A stretch of DNA of 64,000 bases from positions 62,001-126,000 of the forward strand of contig NZ_CANLNH010000002.1 of NCBI RefSeq assembly GCF_947492535.1, read 5' to 3'. The notes beneath the pieces were generated by a model, which was not told the DNA's origin, made no database searches, and saw only the letters and a program-made list of their open reading frames with translations. Each line of letters starts with the position of its first letter. Position 1 is the first letter of the stretch. The DNA comes from an uncultured Dokdonia sp. GTDB lineage: Bacteria; Bacteroidota; Bacteroidia; Flavobacteriales; Flavobacteriaceae. A program made the translations under genes and the position numbers. This document shows positions 44,248-52,640 of this stretch, piece by piece.

Positions 44248-45423
44248 TTGATTAATAATACACATATTCCTAAATGGATTTTACCCATTATTGTAATTTC
44301 TCAATTTTGTGGTACATCTCTTTGGTTTTCAAGCAATGCTATATTAGAAGATCTTATCATTCATTTTTCATTGCCTGAAAATACACTTGCACATATTACT
44401 TCTGCCGTACAATTTGGATTTATAACAGGAACACTCTTATTTGCTATTCTTACGATTGCCGATAGATTTTCTCCATCAAAAGTATTTTTGATAAGTGCAC
44501 TCATTGCTGCTATTTTCAATCTTGCGATTGTTTGGGAGTCTAATTCGCTTACGAGTATTCTTATTTTGCGATTTTTGACAGGCTTTTTCTTGGCAGGTAT
44601 CTATCCTATAGGAATGAAAATTGCTGCCGATTATTATGATAAAGGATTAGGAAAATCTCTAGGGTTTCTAGTAGGGGCACTCGTTTTAGGGACTGCCTTT
44701 CCACATATATTAAAAGGTTTTACAGCAGAACTGCCTTGGAAAACCATATTAATCATTACTTCTATAATTGCATCTTTAGGCGGACTTCTTTTGTTCTTCT
44801 TAGTTCCTGATGGTCCTTATAGAAAAAAAGGGTCTTCATTAGATTTTTCTGTAATTACGACCATTTTTAAAAACAAACCTTTTAAAGCAGCTGCTTTTGG
44901 TTATTTTGGACATATGTGGGAACTCTATGCTTTTTGGGCATTTGTTCCAGTAATCATTTCACTTTACAATACATTACACCCAGAAAGCACTTTAAATAAT
45001 GCAATCTCTTCATTTATTGTTATAGGAATAGGTGCTATTGCTTGTGTTATAAGTGGGTATTTATCGCTTAAAAAAGGAACAAAAAAAATAGCAACAATCG
45101 CACTTACAATATCTGGTATCTTTTGTTTTATTTCTCCTCTGCTCTTTATGATCTCTTCTCAATTCTTATTCATATCCTTAGTATCCATATGGGGAATGGT
45201 AGTAATAGCAGATTCTCCTTTGTTTTCTACACTCGTAGCTCAAAATGCAAACCCTGTATATAAGGGAACAGCACTTACCATTGTAAATTGTATTGGCTTT
45301 GCGATTACCATTGTGAGCATACAATTACTCCTTCTTTTACAAAATTATATAGATACTTCATATCTATTCGTACTATTAGGGATAGGACCTGTAGTTGGAT
45401 TAATTTCTATTCTAAAGAAGTAA
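44248..45423 (+). CDS. Major facilitator superfamily transporter
   Basis: 391 residues with about 12 hydrophobic helices. The start is a TTG at 44248, just before INNTHIPKWILPIIVISQF. Loop 2-3 (LTIADRFSPSKVFL) and loop 8-9 (LSLKKGTKKIATI) are the usual MFS motif-A positions, though the sequence is degenerate. The substrate cannot be inferred; relatives include cyanate/nitrate-type permeases. Monocistronic. Confidence 0.8.
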   Translation: MINNTHIPKWILPIIVISQFCGTSLWFSSNAILEDLIIHFSLPENTLAHITSAVQFGFITGTLLFAILTIADRFSPSKVFLISALIAAIFNLAIVWESNSLTSILILRFLTGFFLAGIYPIGMKIAADYYDKGLGKSLGFLVGALVLGTAFPHILKGFTAELPWKTILIITSIIASLGGLLLFFLVPDGPYRKKGSSLDFSVITTIFKNKPFKAAAFGYFGHMWELYAFWAFVPVIISLYNTLHPESTLNNAISSFIVIGIGAIACVISGYLSLKKGTKKIATIALTISGIFCFISPLLFMISSQFLFISLVSIWGMVVIADSPLFSTLVAQNANPVYKGTALTIVNCIGFAITIVSIQLLLLLQNYIDTSYLFVLLGIGPVVGLISILKK

Positions 45424-45581
45424 GCGATCTAATTTTAAATATATAAATAGTCATTTCTATTTTATCGATGATAGCAGCATCTATATCGATTATTTACAAA
45501 ATGATCGATCAAAAGCTATTAAAATGTCTCTTTAACACTTTTTTAGTAACTTTAAAACACTATTAACCAAAACTAACCAGA

Positions 45582-46532
45582 ATGAGTAAGAAAACGAGAT
45601 ACCTCTTTGGTATTTTGCTTACGATTGTTATTGGAATGATTTTAATGTGGTTTTTCTGTTGTAAAAATGCTACAGATAAAAAAGAAATCACAAATGATGA
45701 AAATCAAAACAATCCGAAAGACGTAGTTGTTAAAACAACACCTACTGCAACTACAAACATGGGCTTTTCTTTTAAAGACCCTGACGGCAACTTTGCATAT
45801 TCAAGCAATGATAATTTTAACTTTACTGTTTCAGATTTTAACCCATTAACGCCTATATCTGACAAAATAAATTTAGGCATAGGAGAACTACAAAAGTACC
45901 TTAATGGTAATGATGGAAAATATTTAGATATTACAGGCCATTATACTTCTGATGAAAAAAACACCTCTGCATTTCCTAATTTAGGTATTGCTAGAGCAAA
46001 TGCTGTAAAGAACTACTTGAGTTCAAAAGGAATCTCTTCAAAACAAATAAATATCTTTGGAAAAGAAGATAATTCATTAGTTCCAGATGGCTCTATATTT
46101 AAAGGACCTATAAGCTATTTAATACATGGGAGAGCTCCTAACACAGATGCAGCTAGTGAAAATAAAGAGCTAGAAGATCTCAAAAAACGTATTAATGATG
46201 ACCCTTTGATTCTTTATTTTGAAAATGCCCAAGCATCTATAAATCTTACAGCTGAGCAGCGTCAAAAAATAGCAGATATTAGCCGTTATTTAGACAAAAT
46301 AGAAAGCTCTTCTATAACCATAGAAGGTCATACAGATAATAGCGGAAAACGTGCTACAAATATTCCTCTTGGTAAAAAAAGAGCAGATTTTGTAAAAGGA
46401 TTTTTTCAACGTAACGGAATACCTGAAGCTAAAATCATTACAACTTCAAAAGGGCCAGATGAACCTATTGCATCTAATGCCACAGAAGAAGGTAGAGCAA
46501 AAAATAGACGTTCTATCGTTAAAATAAACTAA
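45582..46532 (+). CDS. OmpA-family peptidoglycan-binding protein, inner-membrane anchored
   Basis: 316 residues. An N-terminal transmembrane segment (YLFGILLTIVIGMILMWFF) ends in two Cys, so a lipoprotein is not excluded. Two OmpA-like regions follow: a degenerate one (YLDITGHYTSDEKNTSAFPNLGIARANAVKNYL) and a complete C-terminal one (ITIEGHTDNSGKRATNIPLGKKRADFV..KNRRSIVKI) with the peptidoglycan-binding Asp/Arg. The next gene, 17 nt on, encodes a helix-hairpin-helix membrane protein. The two are probably co-transcribed. Confidence 0.85.
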   Translation: MSKKTRYLFGILLTIVIGMILMWFFCCKNATDKKEITNDENQNNPKDVVVKTTPTATTNMGFSFKDPDGNFAYSSNDNFNFTVSDFNPLTPISDKINLGIGELQKYLNGNDGKYLDITGHYTSDEKNTSAFPNLGIARANAVKNYLSSKGISSKQINIFGKEDNSLVPDGSIFKGPISYLIHGRAPNTDAASENKELEDLKKRINDDPLILYFENAQASINLTAEQRQKIADISRYLDKIESSSITIEGHTDNSGKRATNIPLGKKRADFVKGFFQRNGIPEAKIITTSKGPDEPIASNATEEGRAKNRRSIVKIN

Positions 46533-46549
46533 CTAAAAAAATTAAGAAA

Positions 46550-47152
46550 ATGAATGTATTACTAATAGACTTATCAAATATACCATGTTGGCTCATACCA
46601 CTTCTTGTTGGTCTTATATGTGCAATTTTAGGATACTTATTAGGACGTCTCTCTGGAAAAGGTGATGACGTTAGTGATGATCTTGATTTATGGAAACGCA
46701 AAAATGCTTCCTTAAAAGCAGATTTAGATGCATGTCGCTCTCAGCTTAAAACAGCCACTGCTGCTCCTGTCGCAGCGAGTAGTAGTGCCAGTATGTCTTC
46801 ATCATTTGCTGCTGCACCTATAACAACTCCTGAACCCACAATTACATTGATTCTTTTTGATGCCGCAGCTGCAAAAGCGGCTTTTGGGAAAACCATCAAA
46901 GAAGACGATCTAACTGTTGTGGAAGGAATTGGACCTAAAATCAGAGAGTTATTTCACAATTTTGATATCAAAACATGGGCTGCTTTAGGAGATACTTCTG
47001 TAGAAAAATGTCAAGAAGTACTTAATAGTGGTGGAAAACGTTTTGAAATACATCGTCCTAAAACATGGCCTATGCAAGCAAAACTTGCGGCTCAAGGAAA
47101 ATGGGACGAACTTAAAAAATGGCAAGACGAACACGATTACGGAAAAGAGTAG
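46550..47152 (+). CDS. Membrane-anchored helix-hairpin-helix protein
   Basis: 200 residues. One transmembrane helix (WLIPLLVGLICAILGYLLG) is followed by a short coiled coil, a low-complexity Ala/Ser linker and a C-terminal helix-hairpin-helix (DDLTVVEGIGPKIRELFHNFDIKTWAALG). VEGIGPKI is the hairpin. Such domains bind DNA or proteins non-specifically; in this pair with OmpA a role linking envelope and nucleoid is possible but not shown. Confidence 0.8.
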   Translation: MNVLLIDLSNIPCWLIPLLVGLICAILGYLLGRLSGKGDDVSDDLDLWKRKNASLKADLDACRSQLKTATAAPVAASSSASMSSSFAAAPITTPEPTITLILFDAAAAKAAFGKTIKEDDLTVVEGIGPKIRELFHNFDIKTWAALGDTSVEKCQEVLNSGGKRFEIHRPKTWPMQAKLAAQGKWDELKKWQDEHDYGKE

Positions 47153-47180
47153 ATAGATGCTACCCTTTTTAATCCCATTA

Positions 47181-47209
47181 AAACCGCCTTATGATCAAGG
47201 CGGTTTTTT
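47181..47209 (+). terminator. Terminator after the OmpA/HhH pair
   Basis: AAACCGCCTT pairs with AAGGCGGTTT around ATGATC, then a run of T. Confidence 0.9.
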
Positions 47210-47222
47210 ATATCTTTAATAT

Positions 47223-47951
47223 ATGAGTAATATCCCTCTTTGGCTTACCTCTATTCCTATTGCACATCGTGGTTTGCATGATGGCAATCTTAAAACTCCT
47301 GAAAATTCTTTATCCGCTTTCGCGAAAGCAATAAAAGAAAAGTATCCGATAGAGCTTGACATACAGATTATAAAGGATGGAACCGTAATCGTTTTTCACG
47401 ACACCGATTTAAAACGTATTTGTAACAGTTCTAAAAAGACAAAATCACTAACAAAAAAAGACCTAAAAAAGCACACCCTCTTTAATACTTCCCAAACAAT
47501 TCCTACGCTTCAAGAAGTATTAGATCTTGTAAAAGGGAAAGTGCCTTTGCTTATAGAATTTAAAACACATCGTTTATCAAAAAAATTAGAACAAAACACC
47601 TTATCCTTACTTAAAAAATACAAAGGAGAAGTCGCGCTACAGTCGTTTAATAGATCATCGGTAAAGTGGCTTAGTAAACAAAACCACAACTATCCTGTAG
47701 GGCAATTAGCAGAACCCTCTCTGGCTATTAAGCCTTTAAATTATCTCTATGATTATTTACAACTTAATAGAACTATGCATCCTGATTTTGTGGCATATGA
47801 TATCGATGATGTTTCTAACAAAAGAGTTGCTTATTTTAAAGAAAAGAGAGTACCTATACTTCTTTGGACTGTACGAAATCAATCACAGGTAGATAAATAT
47901 CATACTATTTTTGATAACATTATTTTTGAAGGATTTATTCCTAAAATATAA
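47223..47951 (+). CDS. Glycerophosphodiester phosphodiesterase
   Basis: 242 residues, no signal peptide, hence cytoplasmic. GDPD signatures: IAHRGLHDGNLKTPENSLSAF (catalytic His, Glu/Asn), PIELDIQIIKDGTVIVFHDTDLKRI (Glu, Asp, second His) and PLLIEFKT. It hydrolyses glycerophosphodiesters to glycerol 3-phosphate and an alcohol. The palindrome at 47316-47329 encodes AFAKA right after PENSLS, within the conserved first block. Confidence 0.92.
   Translation: MSNIPLWLTSIPIAHRGLHDGNLKTPENSLSAFAKAIKEKYPIELDIQIIKDGTVIVFHDTDLKRICNSSKKTKSLTKKDLKKHTLFNTSQTIPTLQEVLDLVKGKVPLLIEFKTHRLSKKLEQNTLSLLKKYKGEVALQSFNRSSVKWLSKQNHNYPVGQLAEPSLAIKPLNYLYDYLQLNRTMHPDFVAYDIDDVSNKRVAYFKEKRVPILLWTVRNQSQVDKYHTIFDNIIFEGFIPKI
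47316..47329. repeat. TTTCGCGAAA palindrome inside the GDPD gene
   Basis: GCTTTCGCGAAAGC read as AFAKA. In GDPDs the motif NT..AF..A normally has Ala-Phe here, so the palindrome matches the family consensus. Confidence 0.9.
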
Positions 47952-48010
47952 AAAGGGATCTATATGTATTTACTTTCTTCTTGATCATTTATCAAATGAT
48001 AGACACAAAA

Positions 48011-49132
48011 TCAGTAAGAACCCCCTTCTGAAGCTTGTGCTACAAACACGATAATTACAATTAATAAGATGGCAAAAACAATAGCAAAAAATATCTTCCA
48101 AAAAGAATAAGGTCTACTTCCTGAAACAACACCTGTCTCTCCATTTACAAAGAAATTATATTCTTTTCCATTATACCTATAAGAGCTTACATATACAGGA
48201 AGTAATATATGTTTAAAGGTTTCTTCAGAAAGTTTCATGTCAATACTATTCACTCGTTGTGTATCTCCTCCTATATCTCTTCTACACCAACGATCTGCAA
48301 TACGACGAGCTTCTTCTTTGGATTCTAAATGTCCTTTTTGTAACGGAATTGTATATTTTTCTGTGATAAATCCTCTTAAAAAACTACTATTAAAAGGTTG
48401 TAATTTTTGTAAATTCCAACGTGCAATTTTCTTAGGAATACGGCCAGCTTTCTGTTGCGAAGCCTTTATAAGAGTATCATCTATAAAACCTGAAATCCTA
48501 CCTGATGCAGGATACCATCTTGTTTTACGAACTTGACGTGTACGCGAATTCCCTTTGCTATCCCTATAGGTTTGTGTTTCATAATAATACACACCACGTT
48601 GTCCAGTATAAGTAGCTCTTAATTGAGCATCAAATGTCCAATAGGGCAAGTACAACCCTTTTGTAAATTGAGGATCTAAAGAAGCTTTTTTAAGGTTGTT
48701 AGGTGCCCACCAAAGTCCGTTTACCCACTTTTTAAACGTTTGAAATGATTGTTTTTGATCTATTTGAAAAGGCAATACAGCACCCGGTAAAATCCAATCT
48801 TCTGTATACATGTCTTCTACAATCAAAGGCATACTACAATAGACACAGTGTAATGATTTATAATTCTCTTCTACATGTTGGTTTGCACCACAGTTTTTAC
48901 AATTCAACATAGAGATTTTCTCACTATGTGATTGTGCTCCCATCTCTTTAAGATATAATGAAAGCTCTAACTCTTCAAAACCATTTGGATCTACTGTGAT
49001 TTCTTCTTTGTGACCACAATAATCACACGTAACCGATGAGGTGCCAGGCTTATAGGTAAGCTCTGCCCCACAGTTGATACATGACTTTTTAAGTTCTGTA
49101 TGTTGTTGTACAGTAGATTCTGATGTTGCCAT
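48011..49132 (-). CDS. Multi-zinc-ribbon membrane protein (TFIIB-type ribbons)
   Basis: 373 residues. Two ribbons at the N-terminus are clear: CINCGAEL...CDYCGHKE and CKNCGANQ...CVYCSMPL. The central part (LYLPYWTFDAQLRATYTGQRG, KILLPVYVSSYRYNGKEYNFFVNGETG) is beta-rich with conserved aromatic residues, and a single transmembrane helix lies near the C-terminus (IFFAIVFAILLIVIIVFVAQ). Often misnamed as a PriA-like helicase because of the ribbons; no helicase motifs exist. It is next to the SPFH gene, an arrangement like the Bacillus YdjG/YdjI pair. Confidence 0.75.
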   Translation of the reverse strand: MATSESTVQQHTELKKSCINCGAELTYKPGTSSVTCDYCGHKEEITVDPNGFEELELSLYLKEMGAQSHSEKISMLNCKNCGANQHVEENYKSLHCVYCSMPLIVEDMYTEDWILPGAVLPFQIDQKQSFQTFKKWVNGLWWAPNNLKKASLDPQFTKGLYLPYWTFDAQLRATYTGQRGVYYYETQTYRDSKGNSRTRQVRKTRWYPASGRISGFIDDTLIKASQQKAGRIPKKIARWNLQKLQPFNSSFLRGFITEKYTIPLQKGHLESKEEARRIADRWCRRDIGGDTQRVNSIDMKLSEETFKHILLPVYVSSYRYNGKEYNFFVNGETGVVSGSRPYSFWKIFFAIVFAILLIVIIVFVAQASEGGSY

Positions 49133-49192
49133 ACATTAGGATAGTTGCGCTTTAAAAAAAGCGCAACCTATTATGAATTTAGTAATCTCTAT

Positions 49193-50326
49193 TTATTGTT
49201 GAGGTAATGGTGGTGGTGTATTTCCTCCCAAGAATGATTTTAATTCTTCAACCTCCTTAAGTGCAGTCCAATTAGCCATTCCTTGTTTCCAAACCAAACT
49301 ATCTTTATTTATAGTTCTATTTGCAAAAAGGGCTTTAAGCTGATCAAAAGATACAGGTCCTTGCTGTGCGCCATTTGCAGCATAAAAATATTGCGTTTGT
49401 AAAGGCATTGGCGGTGGTGTAGCGGGTGCTTGTTGTGGCATCATCTGTTGTCCACCCATCTGAGGAGACATCATGCCGCCCATTTGTTGCGCTAACACAA
49501 AGCCCATTCCCATCCCCATTCCAGCACCTGCAGTTCCTCCTTCATTAGCAGCAGCAGCTTCAATAGCTTTAGCCGTTTTGAATTTAGTCAACTTATCAAG
49601 ATCTAATTTATCGATACGACTATATTCAAAAATCTCTTTCTTAAGCTCTTCCGGCATCGATACGTTTTCGATGTAGAATTTCTCTAATGAAATTCCCACA
49701 GACATAAACTCAGGTTGCATTACTTCTTGACATGTCTCAGATAGCTCTGACGTATTGGCTGCATATAACTCAATAGGAAGGTTTGCCTCACCTACGGTGT
49801 CTGTAAAACGAGTCGCTATTAAACTTTTTAAATGCTCATTAATCTCAAAGTTGGTAAAATTGCTATCCGTCCCTACAATGTCTACAATAAACTTCCCCGG
49901 ATCTGACACTTTAAAAGCATAGGTCCCAAAAGCACGTATCTCTACAAGACCAAAACGCTCGTCACTTAATGTAATAGGGTTTTTAGTTCCCCATTTTTCA
50001 TCTGTAAAAAGATGCGTATTTACAAAATACACCTCTGCTTTAAAAGGAGAGTTAAATCCATACTTCCATCCTTTAAGTGTGGTAAGAATAGGTAAATTCT
50101 GCGTTGTAAGATCATAGGTTCCCGGTGTAAACACATCTGCAAGTTGTCCTTCATTTACAAAAACGGCTGCTTGTCCTTCACGTACAATTAGTTTTGCGCC
50201 ATTTTTAATTTCATTCTGATAGCGCTCAAAACGATGTGCTATCGTATCATCTGTATAATCGAGCCACTCAACAATATCAATAAATTCATTGGTAAGTTTT
50301 TCTTTTATTTTATCAAAAAGTCCCAT
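49193..50326 (-). CDS. SPFH-domain protein with C-terminal GYF_2 domain (virion-core/YdjI-like)
   Basis: The ATG at 50326 (MGLFDKIKEKLTNEF) gives 377 residues. The SPFH-like body spans about 30-270 (LIVREGQAAVFVNEGQLADVFTPGTYDLTT, VEIRAFGTYAFKVSDPGKFI). A Gly/Met/Gln/Pro-rich linker (about 275-320) follows, then a GYF_2 domain (YFYAANGAQQGPVSFDQLKALF..LVWKQGMANWTAL). This class scaffolds membrane or zinc-ribbon partners. The zinc-ribbon gene downstream is the likely partner. Confidence 0.83.
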   Translation of the reverse strand: MGLFDKIKEKLTNEFIDIVEWLDYTDDTIAHRFERYQNEIKNGAKLIVREGQAAVFVNEGQLADVFTPGTYDLTTQNLPILTTLKGWKYGFNSPFKAEVYFVNTHLFTDEKWGTKNPITLSDERFGLVEIRAFGTYAFKVSDPGKFIVDIVGTDSNFTNFEINEHLKSLIATRFTDTVGEANLPIELYAANTSELSETCQEVMQPEFMSVGISLEKFYIENVSMPEELKKEIFEYSRIDKLDLDKLTKFKTAKAIEAAAANEGGTAGAGMGMGMGFVLAQQMGGMMSPQMGGQQMMPQQAPATPPPMPLQTQYFYAANGAQQGPVSFDQLKALFANRTINKDSLVWKQGMANWTALKEVEELKSFLGGNTPPPLPQQ

Positions 50327-50433
50327 AGTTGATTGGTTTTTAATTGGAATTCTAAAGCTACAAAATACACCGCATATCCGAAAAAGAAAATCACTCAATA
50401 AAAATTAGACTAAATCTAAATAATCATATAAGT

Positions 50434-50463
50434 TTTGAAATCATAAAAAAGCCGTTAGATTTG
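50434..50463 (+). promoter_or_regulatory. Bacteroidota-type sigma promoter
   Basis: TTTG at 50434-50437 and TAGATTTG at 50456-50463, 18 nt apart, match the -33/-7 pair (TTTG, TAnnTTTG) of Bacteroidota sigma-ABfr. Transcription should start near 50470, ahead of the 23-codon frame. Confidence 0.75.
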
Positions 50464-50506
50464 CATCCTTGTAAACAAAAATAGTTTACAGATAAAAAGA
50501 AAAAAC

Positions 50507-50578
50507 ATGCAAATAGTAATTACATATCAACTAATCTCCGAAGCGCATATGCAGCTCTTGGCACGGTATTGTAGTTAA
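50507..50578 (+). CDS. Small leader ORF (23 residues)
   Basis: ATG to TAA encodes MQIVITYQLISEAHMQLLAR and then YCS. It lies between the promoter at 50434 and the terminator at 50598, so the full transcript is about 160 nt. It is not rich in one amino acid as a classical attenuator would be. Whether the peptide is made, or the RNA is the product, cannot be told. The rest of the 50399-50840 gap holds the ~105-bp repeat. Confidence 0.45.
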   Translation: MQIVITYQLISEAHMQLLARYCS

Positions 50579-50597
50579 TAAAAACATAACAATCTAT

Positions 50598-50630
50598 AAA
50601 ACCCCAGAGCTTCAAAACTCTGGGGTTTTT
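50598..50630 (+). terminator. Terminator of the leader transcript
   Basis: AAACCCCAGAG pairs with CTCTGGGGTTT around CTTCAAAA, then a T-run. Strong and right after the short frame; readthrough would continue to the PcfJ-like gene. Confidence 0.92.
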
Positions 50631-50642
50631 GTTTTAAACAAA

Positions 50643-50747
50643 GTAAACTACCTCAGGGAAAGCCCACGAGGGATTTATACGAAACTGAATTTTAATTTCG
50701 AGACAAACCTCGGAGTAATAAACCCTTTGGCGGGGTCAATTAAAAAG
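50643..50747 (+). repeat. Dispersed ~105-bp repeat, copy 2
   Basis: Matches the reverse complement of 28481-28584 at about 86%. Conserved blocks include TTATACGAAACT, AATTTTAATTTCGAG and TAAACCCTTTGGCGG. The hairpin seen in copy 1 is decayed here (CGAG..CTCG only). It lies between the leader terminator and the PcfJ-like gene. Confidence 0.85.
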
Positions 50748-50840
50748 CAATTATATGCTATCAAAAACAAACAGTAATCTATAGACTGTAAGCACTACAG
50801 TGTTTCCAGTCTTTCATCTAAAATCAAAGTTTATGAAATC

Positions 50841-52265
50841 ATGGAAACACTATACACTACACAAACACCCGAAGTAACGACTACTTCAAAAGCAGACAGC
50901 AAGTACATTGCGCTGGTAGAAAAGATCTACAATGCAGAAAACAAACCCCAAGAAAACAAGGGAACTGTAGCATCACTATTGTGGAGTTCATTTTCAAAAA
51001 TGAGCAAAACACGCAACACTTGGAAACGTGCAACTTTTAAAACGCTACTTATACACATGCATACACAAGGGTGTTATGCGGTCTTAAGAAGTCCATTATT
51101 TATCCAAGTACTTGTGAATATAAGTACGTTTGGCCTTAAAATGGTACGTCCAATCGAAAAGTGGCAACGTCCAAGTTTTGAGCCCGAAGAGCAACTAGAA
51201 GATCTAATAGATCACTGTTTTGCAAAATATCCTACGCCTGTCTTTTTGATCAGTTCTTTTTATGAATCTTCATTAAGACACCAGCTTTGGTATGTACAAC
51301 TTGGTTCTGGTAAAAGTGTTAAGTCACTTATCGGTTTACCAGATAAGTTCACTTCAAAAATGATGCATGAATTTAGAAATACACCTAAAGGATTTAGCGT
51401 ATCAGAGGCAATCGTTCACGCACAAGCATTAGGATATGGAGCATCACAACAAATAGCGATAGAACTTACAAGGTCAAAATTAGCTCAGATTGAAGGCAAT
51501 ATCCCTTTTTGGACACGTGTTATTCAGTTTTTTTCGGTTCAAAAACAAGTCACTCATTGGGAACTATATAAGGCATTAGAATACCTTGAAGTTAGAATTC
51601 AGAGAGATAGACGTTTTACTATGAAAGGAAGAACGCTTGAAGCTCTTTTAAATCAATCACATGCATGGTATATCGAAATGCAAAAAATGCGCAATGAAGC
51701 TAATTATTTATCATGGTTTCCTAGTGGTATCAAAGAGATGCATAAAGAGGTCGAAAAAGACGGAAAAAAAGTGATATACATCGCAAAAGAGCTTTTGACT
51801 TCTGAAGAGTTGTACCAAGAAGGACACGATATGAATCACTGTGTTGCAGATTATATAGATGATTGTTATGCTATGGATACGAGTATTTTCTCTCTAAGAA
51901 AACAAGAAGGAGATACGATAAAAAAGCTAGCAACAATTGAAATAAATCCAAGAACACTAGAGGTTTTACAAGCAGAGGGTAATTGTAATACGCCGCTTTC
52001 AGTTGAAGCAACTATGGCATTTAACCTTTGGACGGACCTACTAGGAATTAATGAAAAGGTCATTGTTTCTAATCAAGATCAGCCTATTCCTCAAAACCCA
52101 CCTCAACAGGTGCCTATTGAGCAAAGAGAGGTTGTAGAATATGCAAATTATAGACAAAGACCTCCTGCGCATATAAATGATTCAGACATTGATGTAAGTA
52201 CGATCATTAGGATTATTTTAATCATCATTAAAATAATCATAGTGCTAAGTCGTCTAGGTAATTAA
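50841..52265 (+). CDS. PcfJ-like domain protein
   Basis: 474 residues. The core segment (about 310-400), SEELYQEGHDMNHCVADYIDDCYAMDTSIFSLR followed by LATIEINPRTLEVLQAEGNCN, has the H-x-CV-x-Y pattern of PcfJ-like proteins, known from conjugative plasmids but also chromosomal in flavobacteria. A hydrophobic helix closes the protein (TIIRIILIIIKIIIVLSRL). No conjugation genes are nearby. Its expression could be set by the leader RNA upstream. Confidence 0.72.
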   Translation: METLYTTQTPEVTTTSKADSKYIALVEKIYNAENKPQENKGTVASLLWSSFSKMSKTRNTWKRATFKTLLIHMHTQGCYAVLRSPLFIQVLVNISTFGLKMVRPIEKWQRPSFEPEEQLEDLIDHCFAKYPTPVFLISSFYESSLRHQLWYVQLGSGKSVKSLIGLPDKFTSKMMHEFRNTPKGFSVSEAIVHAQALGYGASQQIAIELTRSKLAQIEGNIPFWTRVIQFFSVQKQVTHWELYKALEYLEVRIQRDRRFTMKGRTLEALLNQSHAWYIEMQKMRNEANYLSWFPSGIKEMHKEVEKDGKKVIYIAKELLTSEELYQEGHDMNHCVADYIDDCYAMDTSIFSLRKQEGDTIKKLATIEINPRTLEVLQAEGNCNTPLSVEATMAFNLWTDLLGINEKVIVSNQDQPIPQNPPQQVPIEQREVVEYANYRQRPPAHINDSDIDVSTIIRIILIIIKIIIVLSRLGN

Positions 52266-52344
52266 TCCAAATGTATACATTAGAGATTTCAATACGTAAT
52301 AGATTTCCTAATGTATAAAGTGGATTAATAGTATGGGCATAAAA

Positions 52345-52380
52345 AAACGTCCTCTACTCCCCCAAGTATTGGACGTTTTC
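52345..52380. terminator. Hairpin after the PcfJ-like gene
   Basis: AAAACGTCC pairs with GGACGTTTT across an 18-base loop. The loop is large, so efficiency is uncertain. Confidence 0.6.
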
Positions 52381-52605
52381 TATATTCAAAATGACTACTG
52401 TGGTGCATATAGTCATGTAAGCGTTCTCATAATATTCACGTAAAGCTATTTCCCCTTTTAAATTATATCAATACCAGCATAAAGCGAGCATTTAAATCAT
52501 TACATATAAACAATGTCTATAACTCGTGAATAGGATTATAAATAAAAGCCTACTATTTTGAATGGTTAATACGTTGCAAATATCACATAGCTATGTAAGT
52601 ATCAC

Positions 52606-52628
52606 AAGGGGCATTTGCCCCTTTTTTT
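52606..52628 (+). terminator. Terminator between convergent genes
   Basis: AAGGGGCA pairs with TGCCCCTT around TT, then a run of seven T on the + strand. The sequence between the two hairpins (52381-52605) holds nothing I recognise. Confidence 0.85.
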
Positions 52629-52640
52629 ATTTATTCTTAA

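Noticed and set aside
48011-49132. PriA-like helicase
   Set aside because: Only zinc ribbons are shared; Walker and helicase motifs are missing and there is a C-terminal membrane helix.
50841-52265. Conjugative-element gene cluster
   Set aside because: PcfJ-like proteins come from conjugative plasmids, but no relaxase, coupling protein or type IV secretion gene lies in the window.
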